Below, piece after piece: positions 12,360 to 24,189 of a DNA stretch of 64,000 bases. Position 1 is the first letter of the stretch, and each line of letters opens with the position of its first letter. Source of the DNA: Sphagnum compactum. Taxonomy: Eukaryota > Bryophyta > Sphagnopsida > Sphagnales. Position numbers and translations under genes: made by a program. Under the pieces are notes generated by a model. The model was not told the DNA's origin, searched no databases, and worked only from the letters and a program-made list of their open reading frames with translations. The stretch is from NCBI GenBank assembly GCA_965153455.1, contig OZ234493.1, forward strand, positions 34,524,213-34,588,212, read 5' to 3'.

Positions 12360-13260
12360 TAGTCTATTTGTACAACCAATGGTGCACATCCATGTTGGTC
12401 TTCATTGTCATTGCCCTCATGGAGATTTTCTTGCCTCTTAATCATCATTTTCAGTTGTCAATCACTGTTTCCTAATTGTCCTCTTTTGGTGATGGCCATT
12501 GCCTCTTCTTCTTAATTGTTATTGTTTTGTCAATGATCATTGCCTCCTCCTAATCATCATCTTTTGTTGTTGATCATTACTTCCTTTTGATCGTTATTTT
12601 TAGTTGTTGATCAACGCCTCCTCCTAGTCATCCTTTTTTGTTAGTGATGAACGCCTCTTTTTTATTGTTGTCTTTTATCAATGATGACTACCTCTTCTTC
12701 AACATCATTTTTTGTTGGTGATTAACACTTCTTGATCGTATTTTTATTGGTGATGGACACTTCCTAATTGCCCTTTTTTTGTTGGTGATCATCACTTCTT
12801 CTTAATCATCCTCTTTTGTTGGTGATCACTGTCTTTATTTTATTGGTGATCACCACCTCCTAATCATTGTCTTCCATTGTTGATCATTGCCTCTTCTTGA
12901 TCATCCTAATTGATTGACGCCTCCTCCTAATTGAGTTCTTTTGTTTGTGATGGGCACCTCCTCCTATTCATCATCTTCTATTGGTGATTGTCATTTCCTC
13001 CTTATCGTTGTTTTTTTTATTAATGATCAATGCTTCCTCTTGATGGTTTTCTTTTATTAGTGATCAATGCCTCCTCTTGATGGTCCTTTTTCTAATGTGA
13101 TGGGCACCTCCTCTTGATCGTCATTTTTTTATTGGTGATCATCACCTTCTTTTGATTGTTGTCTTCTATTGGTGGTGGGTGCTTCTTTGTTATCATCCTC
13201 TTTTGTAGGTGATGGGTGTCTCTTCCTAATTGTCATCTTGTGTTGTTGAATATCGATGCT
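12360..13260. repeat. Minisatellite, ~37-40 bp unit, ~22 copies
   Basis: A unit approximated by 'TTGGTGATCATCACCTCCTC' followed by 'TTGATCATC.TCTTTT' recurs about every 37-40 bp across roughly 900 bp. The copies vary in GGTGAT, GCCTCCTC and the trailing T-run. The array is diverged and has no reading frame. Confidence 0.75.
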
Positions 13261-13261
13261 T

Positions 13262-14735
13262 CCTTTGATTGTTGTTTCGTCCTATTGTCTTTGTGTTATT
13301 GATCATCGTATTATTTTTCTTGCATCATCATTGTGTTCTTATTTTATGTGTGTTGTCCCACTCTTCTTCTTAATCCTACCCCCCCCTTTTCCCCCATCTT
13401 CACTTTCTAATGGATCCATGGTTTGTTATAACCTTGTTGCAACACAAGCCCTAAATTTTTGCCAAACCATTGCCCTTGCCCTAACTACCTTTTGAACCTC
13501 TAATGTAAACCCAAAATTGCACCTTTAAACCTTAGAAGGTGGTTTTTGAAACCAACAAAATTTCTATGAAATTTAACCCTTGCCTCTTTTACTAAAGTTG
13601 CAAACCAAACATTGTTAAAACTTGTTTTGGCATGTTTTCTACTAGCCTTTGAATTTCTCAACCACAATGAATGAATCAACAATTAACATAACCTTCTTTT
13701 GTTCTTTCTTTTTTCATCTTTGTTCTTTAATTATTTTTACTACCTCTTTGTCTAAGCTTTTTGTTGTAGAATCTTTGGAATACTTATTATATCTGACTAT
13801 GTGTGTTCATTATATTCTACTAATGGTTATTTTAAATTTATTTTCCTTGTAGGTAGATGTGATAAGGGCAAAAAATTGGCTAAATACAAAGGAATTTGAG
13901 TTTCATTCCTAGAATTACAAACATCACAAGTGCAACTAAATCCATCTAGGTCAATTGGTAGGTTAGAAGTAGCTTCCATAGGTTTAATTTCTTTTATAAT
14001 AGTATGTGGATTCAATGGCATTTCCACATAATATTTCAAATTTATTAACTCTTGGTTAGCAAACTAAAATTATGTTCTTACATCATCTTGAATAGTTGTT
14101 ATGTTCATTAATTATGTGACAATTCCATCTTTTTCCATTGTTGATTTTCATCAATTATTCCATTAGGGATTTCATTTATTTCATTTGAAATGTTAACATG
14201 TTTTACTATGTATGCATCACTTGGTTATGTCCTATAATCCATGGCCTTGGGATTGAATGCCCAAATTCTAAATTGCTTTAAACCCATCCATAATGTTTTG
14301 AAAGGTTTGAAATTAACTCACATTTAAAGGCTTTAGATCATGGGAAGTGTGGGAAGGTAAGGTGACCATATTTAGCCCAAATTATTGTGCTTGTTCTATG
14401 GCTTCTAATGTAGCATGTGAACCATGTCTGTTTAAAACCAATAGATGCCAAATTAATGGAGAAATGCCCCCTATAATTGGCCTTTTAAAAAATGAACGGA
14501 ATTCCTTGAATAGGAAAGTTGTCATCCATTCTTTTGTTTGCATTGTCATGCATGATTTGCAGTGTTTGATATAATCATTTTTAATCCTTTCATTCATGAA
14601 AATGTAAAATTCAAGTAAGGAGTCCCCTTTTGCAATCATAACACAATTTACTATCACCTATTCCCTAGATTTGGGAATGTTGTTGTAAACTTGATGTGAG
14701 CCCTTTCTTGCTAGAACCTTTGCCCTAGATAGTCA
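13262..14735. other. Intergenic, no gene recognised
   Basis: Short frames without motifs or splice support. No tRNA- or rRNA-like sequence was seen. Confidence 0.4.
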
Positions 14736-14740
14736 CCCTA

Positions 14741-15372
14741 CTTGAGGGTAGGTGCACAAATGGGTGGACCAATTTAGGTGTCACGTAAATTACATTTGCC
14801 TTGTGGTTGCCATTGTAATGCCCATGTTACTTTATAGATCTTGAAATTTATTAAATTGAACTTGTTTTAAAAATCTTAACTTGAATATCTACATGACCCA
14901 TAAAATCATTTCAAAAAATTTTAAAAATCATAAAAGCCATGAACTTTTTGAATTCAAAACTCATGGATTATACCTTTGACTGCCATTTTTTTGTGGACTA
15001 TGATACGGTCCATTGATTGATGGGGTGTGTACTAGGGACTTGAAATGATTAAAATATCATAATAAGGAAACTAAGGGTCGAAACAAAATTAATTGAATTC
15101 TAGGATTATACTTATGATCTTTTGAATGGGCTAATTATGAGCATTTTTTTATAAGTCCATATCATATTGGAGGAAGAGGAGTTTTATGGTATTTTTGTAT
15201 CATGTTTAAAGAAAGAGAAAATCTAGATGAGACATTAATGACATGGAAAAAATATGGAGGAAATCAATGTAAACTAGTTGTAATTTCCAAAATCTGATTA
15301 GGATTTTGAATTGATAAGGACTTTGGATCCGTGGCAAATTGGTCCACCCATTTGTGCAACTACCCTTGAATC
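14741..15372. mobile_element. Putative non-autonomous TIR element (~630 bp)
   Basis: The ends are inverted repeats: left GAGGGTAGGTGCACAAATGG at 14744-14763 continuing through TGGACCAATTT, and right the reverse complement at about 15336-15369. The shared core GCACAAATGGGTGGACC is perfect. A possible 5-bp duplication CCCTA lies just outside each end (14736-14740 and 15373-15377). There is no coding potential inside, so this would be a MITE or other non-autonomous DNA transposon. The superfamily is unclear and the exact ends are uncertain by a few bases. Confidence 0.55.
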
Positions 15373-15469
15373 CCTATATCATTTGGATTCTAAATGTGGT
15401 TAGTTATATACTTGTGTTCAATGTAAAATGTTTGCAAATTCTAATAAAACCTACTACACAACTAACTTG

Positions 15470-15857
15470 TTAAACCTTGTGCCTAATAAATTTCAAGTCC
15501 TTTTGTAAGTTGGATGTTTGACTTTGGATGTCGACACTTAAAACAATACCACCAACTATTTCCAAATAATCCATCTTTGAAGGGGGTAGGTTTAGTTTGA
15601 GTAAGTTTTGCCACTATTGCAAGGTAGTGGAAAGTTTTAAATCTTACATACCCAAACCCAAGACACAAATGTTTTATCCTCGTCATTATTAACACACCTT
15701 GTAGGCCTATCTTCTTCAACTTTGTCTTGCCATTTAAGTGATGAAAGAAAGGTGATGGATATGTGCCAAAACTTGCTTGTTTTCTTCAAAAAGGCATGAC
15801 CTCTTTCCACTACATCCATTGCTTCTTCCAAGGCCTCAATGGTCCATCTTCCTCACT
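15470..15857 (-). pseudogene. Decayed HTH (psq/CENP-B-like) transposase N-terminus
   Basis: On the minus strand, translation with at least one frameshift gives RWTIEALEEAMDVVERGHAF, then KWQDKVEEDRPTRC, then LTQTKPTPFKDGLFGNSWWY, then a W..F..RHP block and GLEIY-stop-AQGLTS. The 'N-S-W-W..F..RHP......GL...RAQGLT' pattern is what I associate with the DNA-binding N-terminal part of psq/CENP-B-like transposase-related plant proteins. The catalytic DDE part is not visible. It lies about 100 bp from the TIR element at 14741-15372, but no shared ends tie the two together. Family assignment is from memory of motif patterns. Confidence 0.5.
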
Positions 15858-15859
15858 AG

Positions 15860-16745
15860 GTTAAAGCAAGAACCTTGTTATTTGTGCTAATTTTTTTCCT
15901 TCTTTGCTTGTGTTGCTTTTGTAGGTGGAATGTTTTTCATATTTACTATTGTTAATTTTTATAATCTAGAGGTATATTAAACATCATGGCAACCCTTTGC
16001 TTCTTGGCCTTAGATTGCAACAACTTAGTGGTGTTTGGTTGGGACCTATAAAAGGTATGAAGTTCAGCCTCTTATAAGAATCCCAAGACTTCAAAAAATG
16101 TGTTAATTTTAGGTAATTGAAAAGTGCATGACTTTCCAATGCATCATTAAAATAAATTATTGCGTAAAAATTTGTAAAATCATAACACGCTAAATTGACA
16201 TTTGTGGTTGATGTCTAGGCCATAAGTGTGTATTTCAAACTTTGATTGCTTGCAATATGCAAAAAATTGTTATTACCAAATCTCCTTAAATTCCTTGCTA
16301 CTCTTGGGATTACAAGTATTTGAATCCAATGATAATGTAGATACTTATTGTACTTCTCATGGTAAAGTTGATTTACACAACTTTCTATTTCTACAACTAA
16401 TGTTTGTGTAGGTTGACCTAGGTTTTCAGCTTTGTACTCACAATCTTGTGAATTGGCTCCTAAATTAACATGTCCTTCCCTTCTGTTGATTATAAATTTG
16501 TTTTCCTTTTGTTTACATTCCCTCTCAACACTTTAATTTAGGACAAAGAAGTTTTAAAAAACACTGACGTTCATTTAGATGTTTTAAGATTCTTGAAACA
16601 ATTGTAAAGGATCTTGAAAAGGATGAAAGGTAATTCAAGTTCATGTAACATGTAACTTTTCTAGTTGAATTGGCGATTCAAATGCATGCTTTGGTGCAAA
16701 TCCAATGTGTTTGCAATGGGGGGTGGTTGCATGCCCGTTAGGGCC
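15860..16745. other. Intergenic, no gene recognised
   Basis: No credible coding frame or RNA gene seen. Confidence 0.4.
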
Positions 16746-16751
16746 AAATGT

Positions 16752-16865
16752 CACTATGAGAAAATTGTGTCCATTGCAACTTGTCCATTGTAACTAAAAA
16801 ATGTTTGATAGAACTAGATTACAACTAGATAGCCTAGTTGCAACGGACATGATTTTCTCATAGTG
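16752..16865. mobile_element. CACTA-type MITE, 114 bp, with 3-bp TSD
   Basis: Left end CACTATGAGAAAATTGTGTC at 16752-16771 and right end ending TTTTCTCATAGTG at 16865 are inverted repeats of about 29 bp with three mismatches, extending to GTTGCAAC. The flanks are TGT at 16749-16751 and TGT at 16866-16868. The CACTA start and 3-bp target duplication are the signature of the CACTA (En/Spm) superfamily. There is no coding sequence. The near-perfect inverted repeats suggest relatively recent movement or a strong hairpin. Confidence 0.85.
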
Positions 16866-16869
16866 TGTG

Positions 16870-19090
16870 TTTTGTGTTTCCACAAGAAAATGTTGTTGTA
16901 CATTGCACTTAGAAGATTGAATGTACCCGACACCCAAAATCTTGTAATCCAACATTACATCATCCCCATTATCAAACAAATCTTAAGTGTGAAGTGGTTT
17001 GAAATTTTCCCCATAATGGGCTACTTTACACTTATGACCAAACACTTTCCATATAAGGTTGGGCAACAATGTTTTTTAGAAGTGTAAGGAATGCCTCCCA
17101 TCACCAAACACATAATTTTATATTTGAGATTAAAAGACACCCAAATAATCTAAATTTATCCTATGGTTGAACACAAAACAATCTGGCTAGGTAAGAGCTA
17201 TTAAAAACCGACTACAAATTTTCACACCCACAGTTCGATCATGGGGTGCGCTAGCCAATGTAATCAGGCTTCATTGACTGCCCTATGTTTGAACTCTTCC
17301 TCTGATCAATCACTGGCTTGTGTTTGGTGATGGGTGTGCTTGCCCTAATCCTTTTTCCTAGTCTGGCATATCAGATTCCTCCTAGCATATCAGATTTTCC
17401 TTATCATGCCTTTTTCTAAGCTCTTTGAGGGACCAAGGTCCCACCAGTTAAATTAGACCAGCTCCAACGGTGCTTAGTATGTGACCCAGCAAAATTATTT
17501 CTCACATCCAAGTTTAGTGATTTTCTTTTTTCAACCCCACCCATAAAACTAAAACCAGGACTGCAACTGCAAATAGGTGGGAACTACTAATAGCAGACGA
17601 CCTAGGCCAATCATATGGTTGGCCAATCGGAAATAGGGAGCAGCAGTCACATCACATTTATGAGGCTCTACTCTGCATTTTACTAAAAGCTCAGAATAAT
17701 ATGGAAAAATGTTAGGCCAAAAACCATTTTGCTGAGCCAAAACGGCATATTTAAGCAATGACCAGAAGAGACACAACTTTCAAGCCTAGCTTCTCATGCC
17801 ATGTTAGACCTATTTTAGATGGGGCTCCAGGGTCCAAATTCCTAGAACCAATTTGGACTCATTTGAAGCAAATTGAATCCCACCCACTTTAGATACCATT
17901 GTTGCAACAGTGGTATCTTTGACTGAAGTGGATTTCAGGTATAGGCAATAATGGGATTGCTAGGGATGGTGAATTGACTCTGTTGGTGTGGCATGAGATG
18001 GACGCACCCAAGAAACAATCCCAAACTGGGTGGCTTGGTCATGTCGGGTATAATCTACCAGTAAGTTCATTGCTTAGGATTCCTTTCTTAAAATCTGGAT
18101 GATAGTGGAGGCAAGTGTGAAGATTGAAGAATACAAATGCTTATCTTTGCATGCCCAGCAAGTGGACATTAGTGCTCACCTGGATTTGCAATGCATGTTT
18201 TCATGACTCAATGCTTTTGGTCATTTGCTTTGGGTCTCATTCTTGCTCTAGAACTTTAATGCCTAGTCTCTACTGGAAGTTCAATTATGTTATTGGCTTT
18301 ATTTCGGCACTTCCTCACTTGAACATGGAGCATCTAAGCTTAGAGATGAATGTCACAAAGCATGCAACAGAACTTAGCACGAGGTGGGCATTTGTGTGAG
18401 CATTTCAGAAATTTGCAAATCACTTAGACACAGTTGGAGAAAGAGAAGGATAATTTGCACCGGGCTATTCAATGTACACAGAGTTGTCCTCTCCATTGTA
18501 TTTACATGATCTAGTGGTTTGTGCCCCAATCAACTTCTCTGAAACCCATTTTGAGTAGGCTAGTTTTTCATGGGCCATTGTGCCGAATTACCCATCTAAT
18601 TTTGTAATTCTTGCCAGATTCAACCTCATGAGTTCCATGTCTGTGGCACACTCGGTAGGTTACTTGCAAGTCCAAGCAGGTTTCAGACATCTACATTCTG
18701 GAGAGGTGTGTCTAGACAAGCAAGAGTTCATGAATTACAAGCAAGCTAGTCATGTTTTCATGTTCACACACTGAATCCAGTTGTATCTCCACAATGCCTA
18801 TTGTGTGGGGTTAATGTCCTATGAGATTGTGGGAGAAATTAACACATAAGCCTCCATACCTGTCACCTGTACCAAACCATGTTAAGATGTAAGCTGAAAG
18901 GTTGAATGGGAAGTTTGCAACTTTTCTACAAGAAACCATAAAAAATGACCTTTCATACATGAGAAAATAACTACCTTGTTATCAGAGCAGCTACAATTCT
19001 ACTAGATGAGTCTTATACCCCGCCAATTTGCTGAAGAAACAAGACAACTTCAGAACCCTAAAGTGAGAATCTGCCCATCTTGCATCAGCT
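16870..19090. other. Intergenic, downstream flank of WAT1-related gene
   Basis: No second gene recognised. The first 100-300 bases downstream of the WAT1 stop (minus strand, below 19097) should include its 3' UTR. No unambiguous polyadenylation signal could be assigned. Confidence 0.4.
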
Positions 19091-19096
19091 TCTTTA

Positions 19097-22000
19097 CTAA
19101 TTTGTGTCCATGCAATTCAGGGGATTCAAGACAGAAAGCACAGAAGATCCACTGTACCTTAGAAGGGGTGTCTCCAAGGCCCGGAACATCGGTATGGTTG
19201 GTCCTATTGAGAGAGCTTTTTGCCTCCGCTCCACACTTTGGCCCCATGTTACAAATAAGAGGCCAGAAAGAATCAAAGTTGTGCCAATCAGGCTGCCCAA
19301 CAACCCCCAACAGAGCAAAAGAGTGAAACATCAGAGCAAAGAGATCATTGTAGGATGTATAAGTCTTCTAAGATTTGAAGATCTGCCAGTCACCCACCTG
19401 TTTGCTGACTTCCAAAAACATGGAAGCTCCCATGTATGCATGATTGTCTACCACAAGTATATATCAAAGTTGAGGGAAATTACCAGCCTAGAAAAAGAGA
19501 TTCACCAAGAATGAAGGTCCCAAAAATTGATGCCAGTATAGGCATCACTGGGGCATATGCCGCCACAAAAATTGGTCCCCGATTATGAATAGACCAGCAT
19601 TTCAGCACATTGTTCATGCCTGATATTATCAAGCCCTGCAATTCCCTTCCAGATTTTCATTTACGAAACTTCTGCCAAACAGTGTGTGTGAAAGACAACT
19701 CTGTAGTTAAAACATTTCAACCACATATGGTCTCATATCAGCTTTAGTCCACCCATTTGTTACTGAAGAATTCTATTAACCCAACAATCGTTGGAATTAT
19801 GAAACAACAAGCAAATTAGCTGGATCATTCTATCAGCCAAAATGGAAACATGGTAATCAACTCTACATTTGGGAAACACAGTAGCAAACATTGGATAATG
19901 GTTTGGAAAGGGAGATACCCCATAAGCAGCAGCCAGAAACTCTGATACATGATGAAAACCCCATTCTGATTGTTCTTGAACTGTGTAATAACATATAATA
20001 ACCATCAATAGGAACCCTGTAAATGTCATCCCTGCTATCACAGTTATTGGTGCTGGAAATCTAGCCATAGTTGCACTCTGCCATGATCACAATTTCTCAT
20101 CAGAGGCAACAATTTTGCCTGTTGTGTGTTAGAAGAAAACCAGCAAACCTTGGCCGTGAAACACAATGTAAACTAATTAAGAAAGTTTCCTAACCACGGA
20201 GGCCACTTACAACTTTCTGTGCATTACTAATGCTTTGCTCATGTAATGCTCATTTTGTATCCATGCACCCACTCTTGATGCAAACATGATATATAGACTC
20301 AGGTTACACTAGTGCAATTTGGCCCTCATATGTGACTTCCACTTTCATGCTAAAAAATAATTGGGCCATATGACTTTATTGTCAGGATTCATGTCCCAAC
20401 TTTGGACCTAACACGATCATTTTAGTGTGCGGAAAATCACCACATGTGCTCTTGCTCATTTGAATTAAAACCCTAATTCTGCTGAAAATCATTAAATTTC
20501 TTTATTCAAATGCTGTAAAATAGTGGCGTCCTTCCTAATGTAGATGATAATTCATCTCACAATCAGAAAAAACATTTACCTTTAAGTTAGTCTCGATGCC
20601 AATAGTGAGAGACTGAAGGATAAGACAAAGACCTCCAAGGGTCCATTTATCGATACCCCACCCTTCAAGCCCCATAAGGAGGTCTCCCATAAGAAGTTTA
20701 CTTGGTAACATATTTGATGGAATTGTTTTCGATGCCAAACCTTTAAATATGATGGGTCCCTTGTATATAGACATGAGGAGTGCCCCCAACACGCAAAATA
20801 CTATGCCCAAAATTTTGGCCTGCCCATCCCGCTGCCTATATCTAACCTCCTCTGTCCTGAAAAATGTTCAATAATCCTGTAAATCCTATGCATTTTGTGG
20901 GTTCTCCTAGTAATTCATTGGGACAGCAAAACTCCATGTCAAATATGAAATCGAACATTTGTAGAAAACAAACAAGTACACACAATTCTGCACAAGATAA
21001 TTTAACAAGATCCTGGAACAAAAACAATGCCTAGATTATTGGTTATCTCACAATCCAAAACTTCAAGGAAATTTATACGTTCTATTTGTACATGGGAAAC
21101 TTATGTCGGGAACTTGCAAATAACATGGCTTACAAAGGGAGCTGTTGAAGTTACCTGAATGTGGCAGCGATTAATAGCACAGAAACTGGAGAACAGTTTA
21201 GCATGGCTGATGCGAAGAAAGTGCTTGTGTTTTCTAGACCAACCAAAAACAACGCTTGCTCCAAAAAACCCCTGATCCCCAAAATTTATTGCAACAAGAT
21301 TTACAATCCCCATATTAGGGTGTAGCCTGTATTCAAGGACCCAGACTGTCCAGAGGGCAGAATTAGAATCACATTCAGAAGAGCAGAAAAATTTGGAGTC
21401 TCATATGCTTTGCACCTACCCTAAAACCTGAACTTGAATTTATGCTCAAAATATTCCATATAGGGTACACAACAGTGACCCAGAATGATCTAACACAAAA
21501 AAACCATGAATGCTCACAATCTGAGTTTCAGCTGGGCCTTAAAGATACACAACCCCAACTTTACTAGCTCCTTACAACTCAGAAAATTTAGATGTAACAA
21601 AGAACCAGTGTGTGGCAATTTTCACTTGTAATCAGAAACCAAAAAGCAAATAATCAGCTACAATGGTAACTGTCCTATTTTCTTTGGTATGATATTATGC
21701 AATGAGGCAGATGTCGAGCACTGCATATGGTGCTTGGAATCTGCAATTCATATTTAGCTTAAGACCATGAAGAAAGAGACACTTGCACAAGATTGGCTGT
21801 GCTAGGAACAAGAATAAATATTGCTCGCAAATAATCCCAATGTGAAAGCACAAGACTTGAGAGGAGGACCGGGATTCTAACATGTTGATCACACTTACCC
21901 AAAAACTCCTATGATAAGGATTAAGCCCAGGACAAGGACTGAACATCTCGGCCGCAATTTCCTGCACACGTAACCGCCATCAGAAACAAAGATTTCCAAA

Positions 22001-22444
22001 AGAGCTCAGCATCGCCTACACAAATAAATTAGTTTTCTCCCAGAATTGGGAAGTGGGGAAGTAGGTCTTCGTTTCATCGATGCATTAGACGAGTGATCCG
22101 TCAGCTCAGAAGCATGATCTCACACATAGACCTTTTCCTAAGCTGAGAACTAGAATGGTTATTAACAAGTGCAGCAGCTTTGCAAGAAGCTGAAATTGCG
22201 TGCTCCTCGGGGCGTCAAGTCTTGCTTACATCTCAGCGAAGAACGCCAAGGGCGCGAGAATGCAAAAAGCAATTCCGTCCCTGTAGGCGCAGAAAACGAG
22301 GACGTTGACGCCTGCATTGAGTGCGGCCTTGGAGAGCACGAGATAACCGACGGCACCGAACGACACTGCCAACATAACAGCGTGTGCCTTGGGTGCGGGA
22401 ACCCGCCGCCGCTGCTGCTGCTGCTCTTCTTCTCGAATTGCCAT
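19097..22444 (-). CDS. WAT1-related (EamA/DMT) transporter, 7 exons
   Basis: Exons on the minus strand: 22444-22230, 21961-21899, 21271-21155, 20856-20580, 20077-19919, 19635-19484 and 19292-19097. All introns are GT..AG, phases agree, and the joined CDS is 1179 bp (392 aa plus TAG). Exon 1 has KAHAVM and a first hydrophobic span ending RDGIAFCILAPLAFFAE. Exon 2 continues with a hydrophobic GLILIIGVFG segment, exon 3 with GFLEQALFLVGLENTSTF, and exon 4 with GQAKILGIVFCVLGALLM then YKGP. Exon 5 has PAPITVIAGMTFTGFLLMV, exon 6 RGPIFVAAYAPV, and exon 7 LILSGLLFVTWGQ before a hydrophilic tail. This matches the two-EamA, ten-helix layout of the WAT1-related subgroup that includes Arabidopsis At3g45870/At4g19185. 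WAT1 itself is a vacuolar auxin exporter; this subgroup's substrate is not established. A GAA/CAG run near the start encodes EEEQQQQ. A decayed divergent paralogue lies at 30788. Confidence 0.88.
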
Positions 22445-22605
22445 CTCGACTCTCTACACAAAGAGAGCACTACCAGTGTGTTAAAAACTGGTAATTATTA
22501 ACGAAGTGCAAGTGCTAAAACAAATGCAAAAGCTCTTGCACTTCATTCCCAGTTTTTAACACAAATTTGCCAATCCCTTTCTCAAGACGACTACAGTACT
22601 ACTTA

Positions 22606-22618
22606 CTATAATATATCC
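22606..22618 (-). promoter_or_regulatory. Possible TATA box of the WAT1-related gene
   Basis: On the minus strand the sequence reads GGATATATTATAG, about 165 bp upstream of the start codon at 22444. Position and composition are suitable, but TATA-like words are common in this AT-rich DNA. Confidence 0.3.
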
Positions 22619-22619
22619 A

Positions 22620-23660
22620 TGATGATGAAGAGAGTAGAGAGAAGACTAGTGGGTGATATGTACCTTCCAAACGTGAGTATGGGGTCTCCTTCCTCTCCAG
22701 AAAAGAAGACTAGCACCATAGTACCTAGGCTGGGTCTACAGCAAATTGCCTAATACATAACTAACTACCTTTTCACGTTTGGCAAAAATTATGTTATTTT
22801 TCAAAATGTCGAAATGCTAGAGAATTAAGGTCCTTTCCTGCTGAATTTTAAAAAAAAATATTGTTCACTGAAGCCGAAATTTCATAGCATTCTTGAGTTT
22901 TTTTAAAAAAATTTAAATTGTCGTTAAACACCCTCTAACAAGCCGTGTTTGACATCTTTTATGGGCCTGATAATGCAGCCCTATATATATATATATATAT
23001 TTATTACATCAAAAATCAAATTTTAAAACTAAAATAATTATTCAATAGCGAGATGCTGAACCTGAAAAGGCGCTACAACATATATGACACACATTTTTTT
23101 GAGTTCAATTCTGTTCGGCACTAAAACTAATAACAATTTGCAATTTGATATCTTACTAAACGGTCAAGCTAGTTATTGTGATTGAGAGTTTGATTGAGAT
23201 CTTTGGCATGCCATGGATGCATTTTGTTTTGAGAGTTTTTGACAATTTCAAAAAAAACAAATTAAAAAATTGCGTCCTAATCAGCCTAGGTACTATTGGA
23301 ACTGGGAGGAATTATGTTGCAAGATTCTTCATTTGGTCCCACTTAAAATGATGCCAACTTACCCAACTCTTATTATTATTCCACGGAAACAAGAAGACAA
23401 GAAGTGGCTTCATAATAATAAACCTAAGGCAAGGAGCCTATAGAGTCCCCAGCACATGGCATAAAGCTTGGTTAGAAATTTCTTAGTGTAATTGGAGGAT
23501 ACCTACCTTAAAAACATCACATACATTGGAGTCCACAGGAAGCAACTTCCGTTTTGAAGGAGGAAACTTATGTTTCAAAAAATAGTTTGTCAGTACAAAA
23601 CTTAAGGTAACTTCTTGTTGTTGTTTCTGCTCTTTTGCATTTCTAGCAGTGCTTTACACT
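22620..23660. other. Intergenic; contains a (TA)n run
   Basis: No gene seen. A perfect TA dinucleotide run occupies about 22982-23001. The rest is AT-rich unique-looking sequence. Confidence 0.45.
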
Positions 23661-23664
23661 CAGT

Positions 23665-23910
23665 AAGGCCCTTGGATGATGACATAATCCAAATATGAGT
23701 ATCATAAGGCCCTTGGATGACAGCATAATCCAAATATGAGTACCATAAGGCCCTTGGATGACAGCATAATCAGAATATGAGTACCATAAGGCCCTTGGAT
23801 GACGGCATAATCCAAATATGAGTACCATAAGGCCCTTGGATGACAGCATAATCCAAATATGAGTACCATTAGGCCCTTGGATGATGGCATAATCAGAATA
23901 TGTGTACCAT
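23665..23910. repeat. Tandem repeat, exactly 6 x 41 bp
   Basis: Six consecutive units start AAGGCCCTTGGATGA and end GAGTACCAT, each with AGCATAATCCAAATATG-like centres. The six copies fill 246 bp with no net indel. The array creates open frames on the minus strand that read as HIWIML..PRAL periodic peptides, which I treat as artefacts of the repeat. Confidence 0.95.
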
Positions 23911-23934
23911 AAGGCCATCTCTTAGGCACAAGGG

Positions 23935-24050
23935 TGCACCTCAAAGCATGGACGGGCCAAGAGGGCTACCTTTCTCTCGGCACCCATAATAGCGTCCTTG
24001 TGCCCTATGCACCTCAAAACATGGAAGGGCCAAGAGGGCTACCCTTCCCT
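23935..24050. repeat. Diverged direct repeat, ~70-bp period
   Basis: GCACCTCAAAGCATGG..GGGCCAAGAGGGCTACC near 23936-23970 recurs as GCACCTCAAAACATGG..GGGCCAAGAGGGCTACC near 24008-24043. Confidence 0.8.
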
Positions 24051-24130
24051 TACCCAAAGCACTGGCTTTCTTTTCTTTAAAAGTCTGTCTGATGTCTCTC
24101 CCCCCTCCCCCCCACCCTGTAATCATCAAG

Positions 24131-24185
24131 AAGAGGACTTAGCCAAATTTGGCTACAGGTCAGAGAGGAAATTTTCACAAAATTT
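24131..24185 (+). repeat. Member of a dispersed 'TTAGCCAAATTTGG' repeat
   Basis: GAGGACTTAGCCAAATTTGG then CTACAGGTCAGAGAGGAAA recurs in diverged form near 49950-50000, 56075-56110 and 56355-56400, so this is one copy of an interspersed family whose full extent I cannot define. Confidence 0.6.
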
Positions 24186-24189
24186 TCCT

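Noticed and set aside
23665-23910. CRISPR-like regular repeats
   Set aside because: Adjacent near-identical 41-bp units without spacers, in a plant-type genome: a minisatellite.
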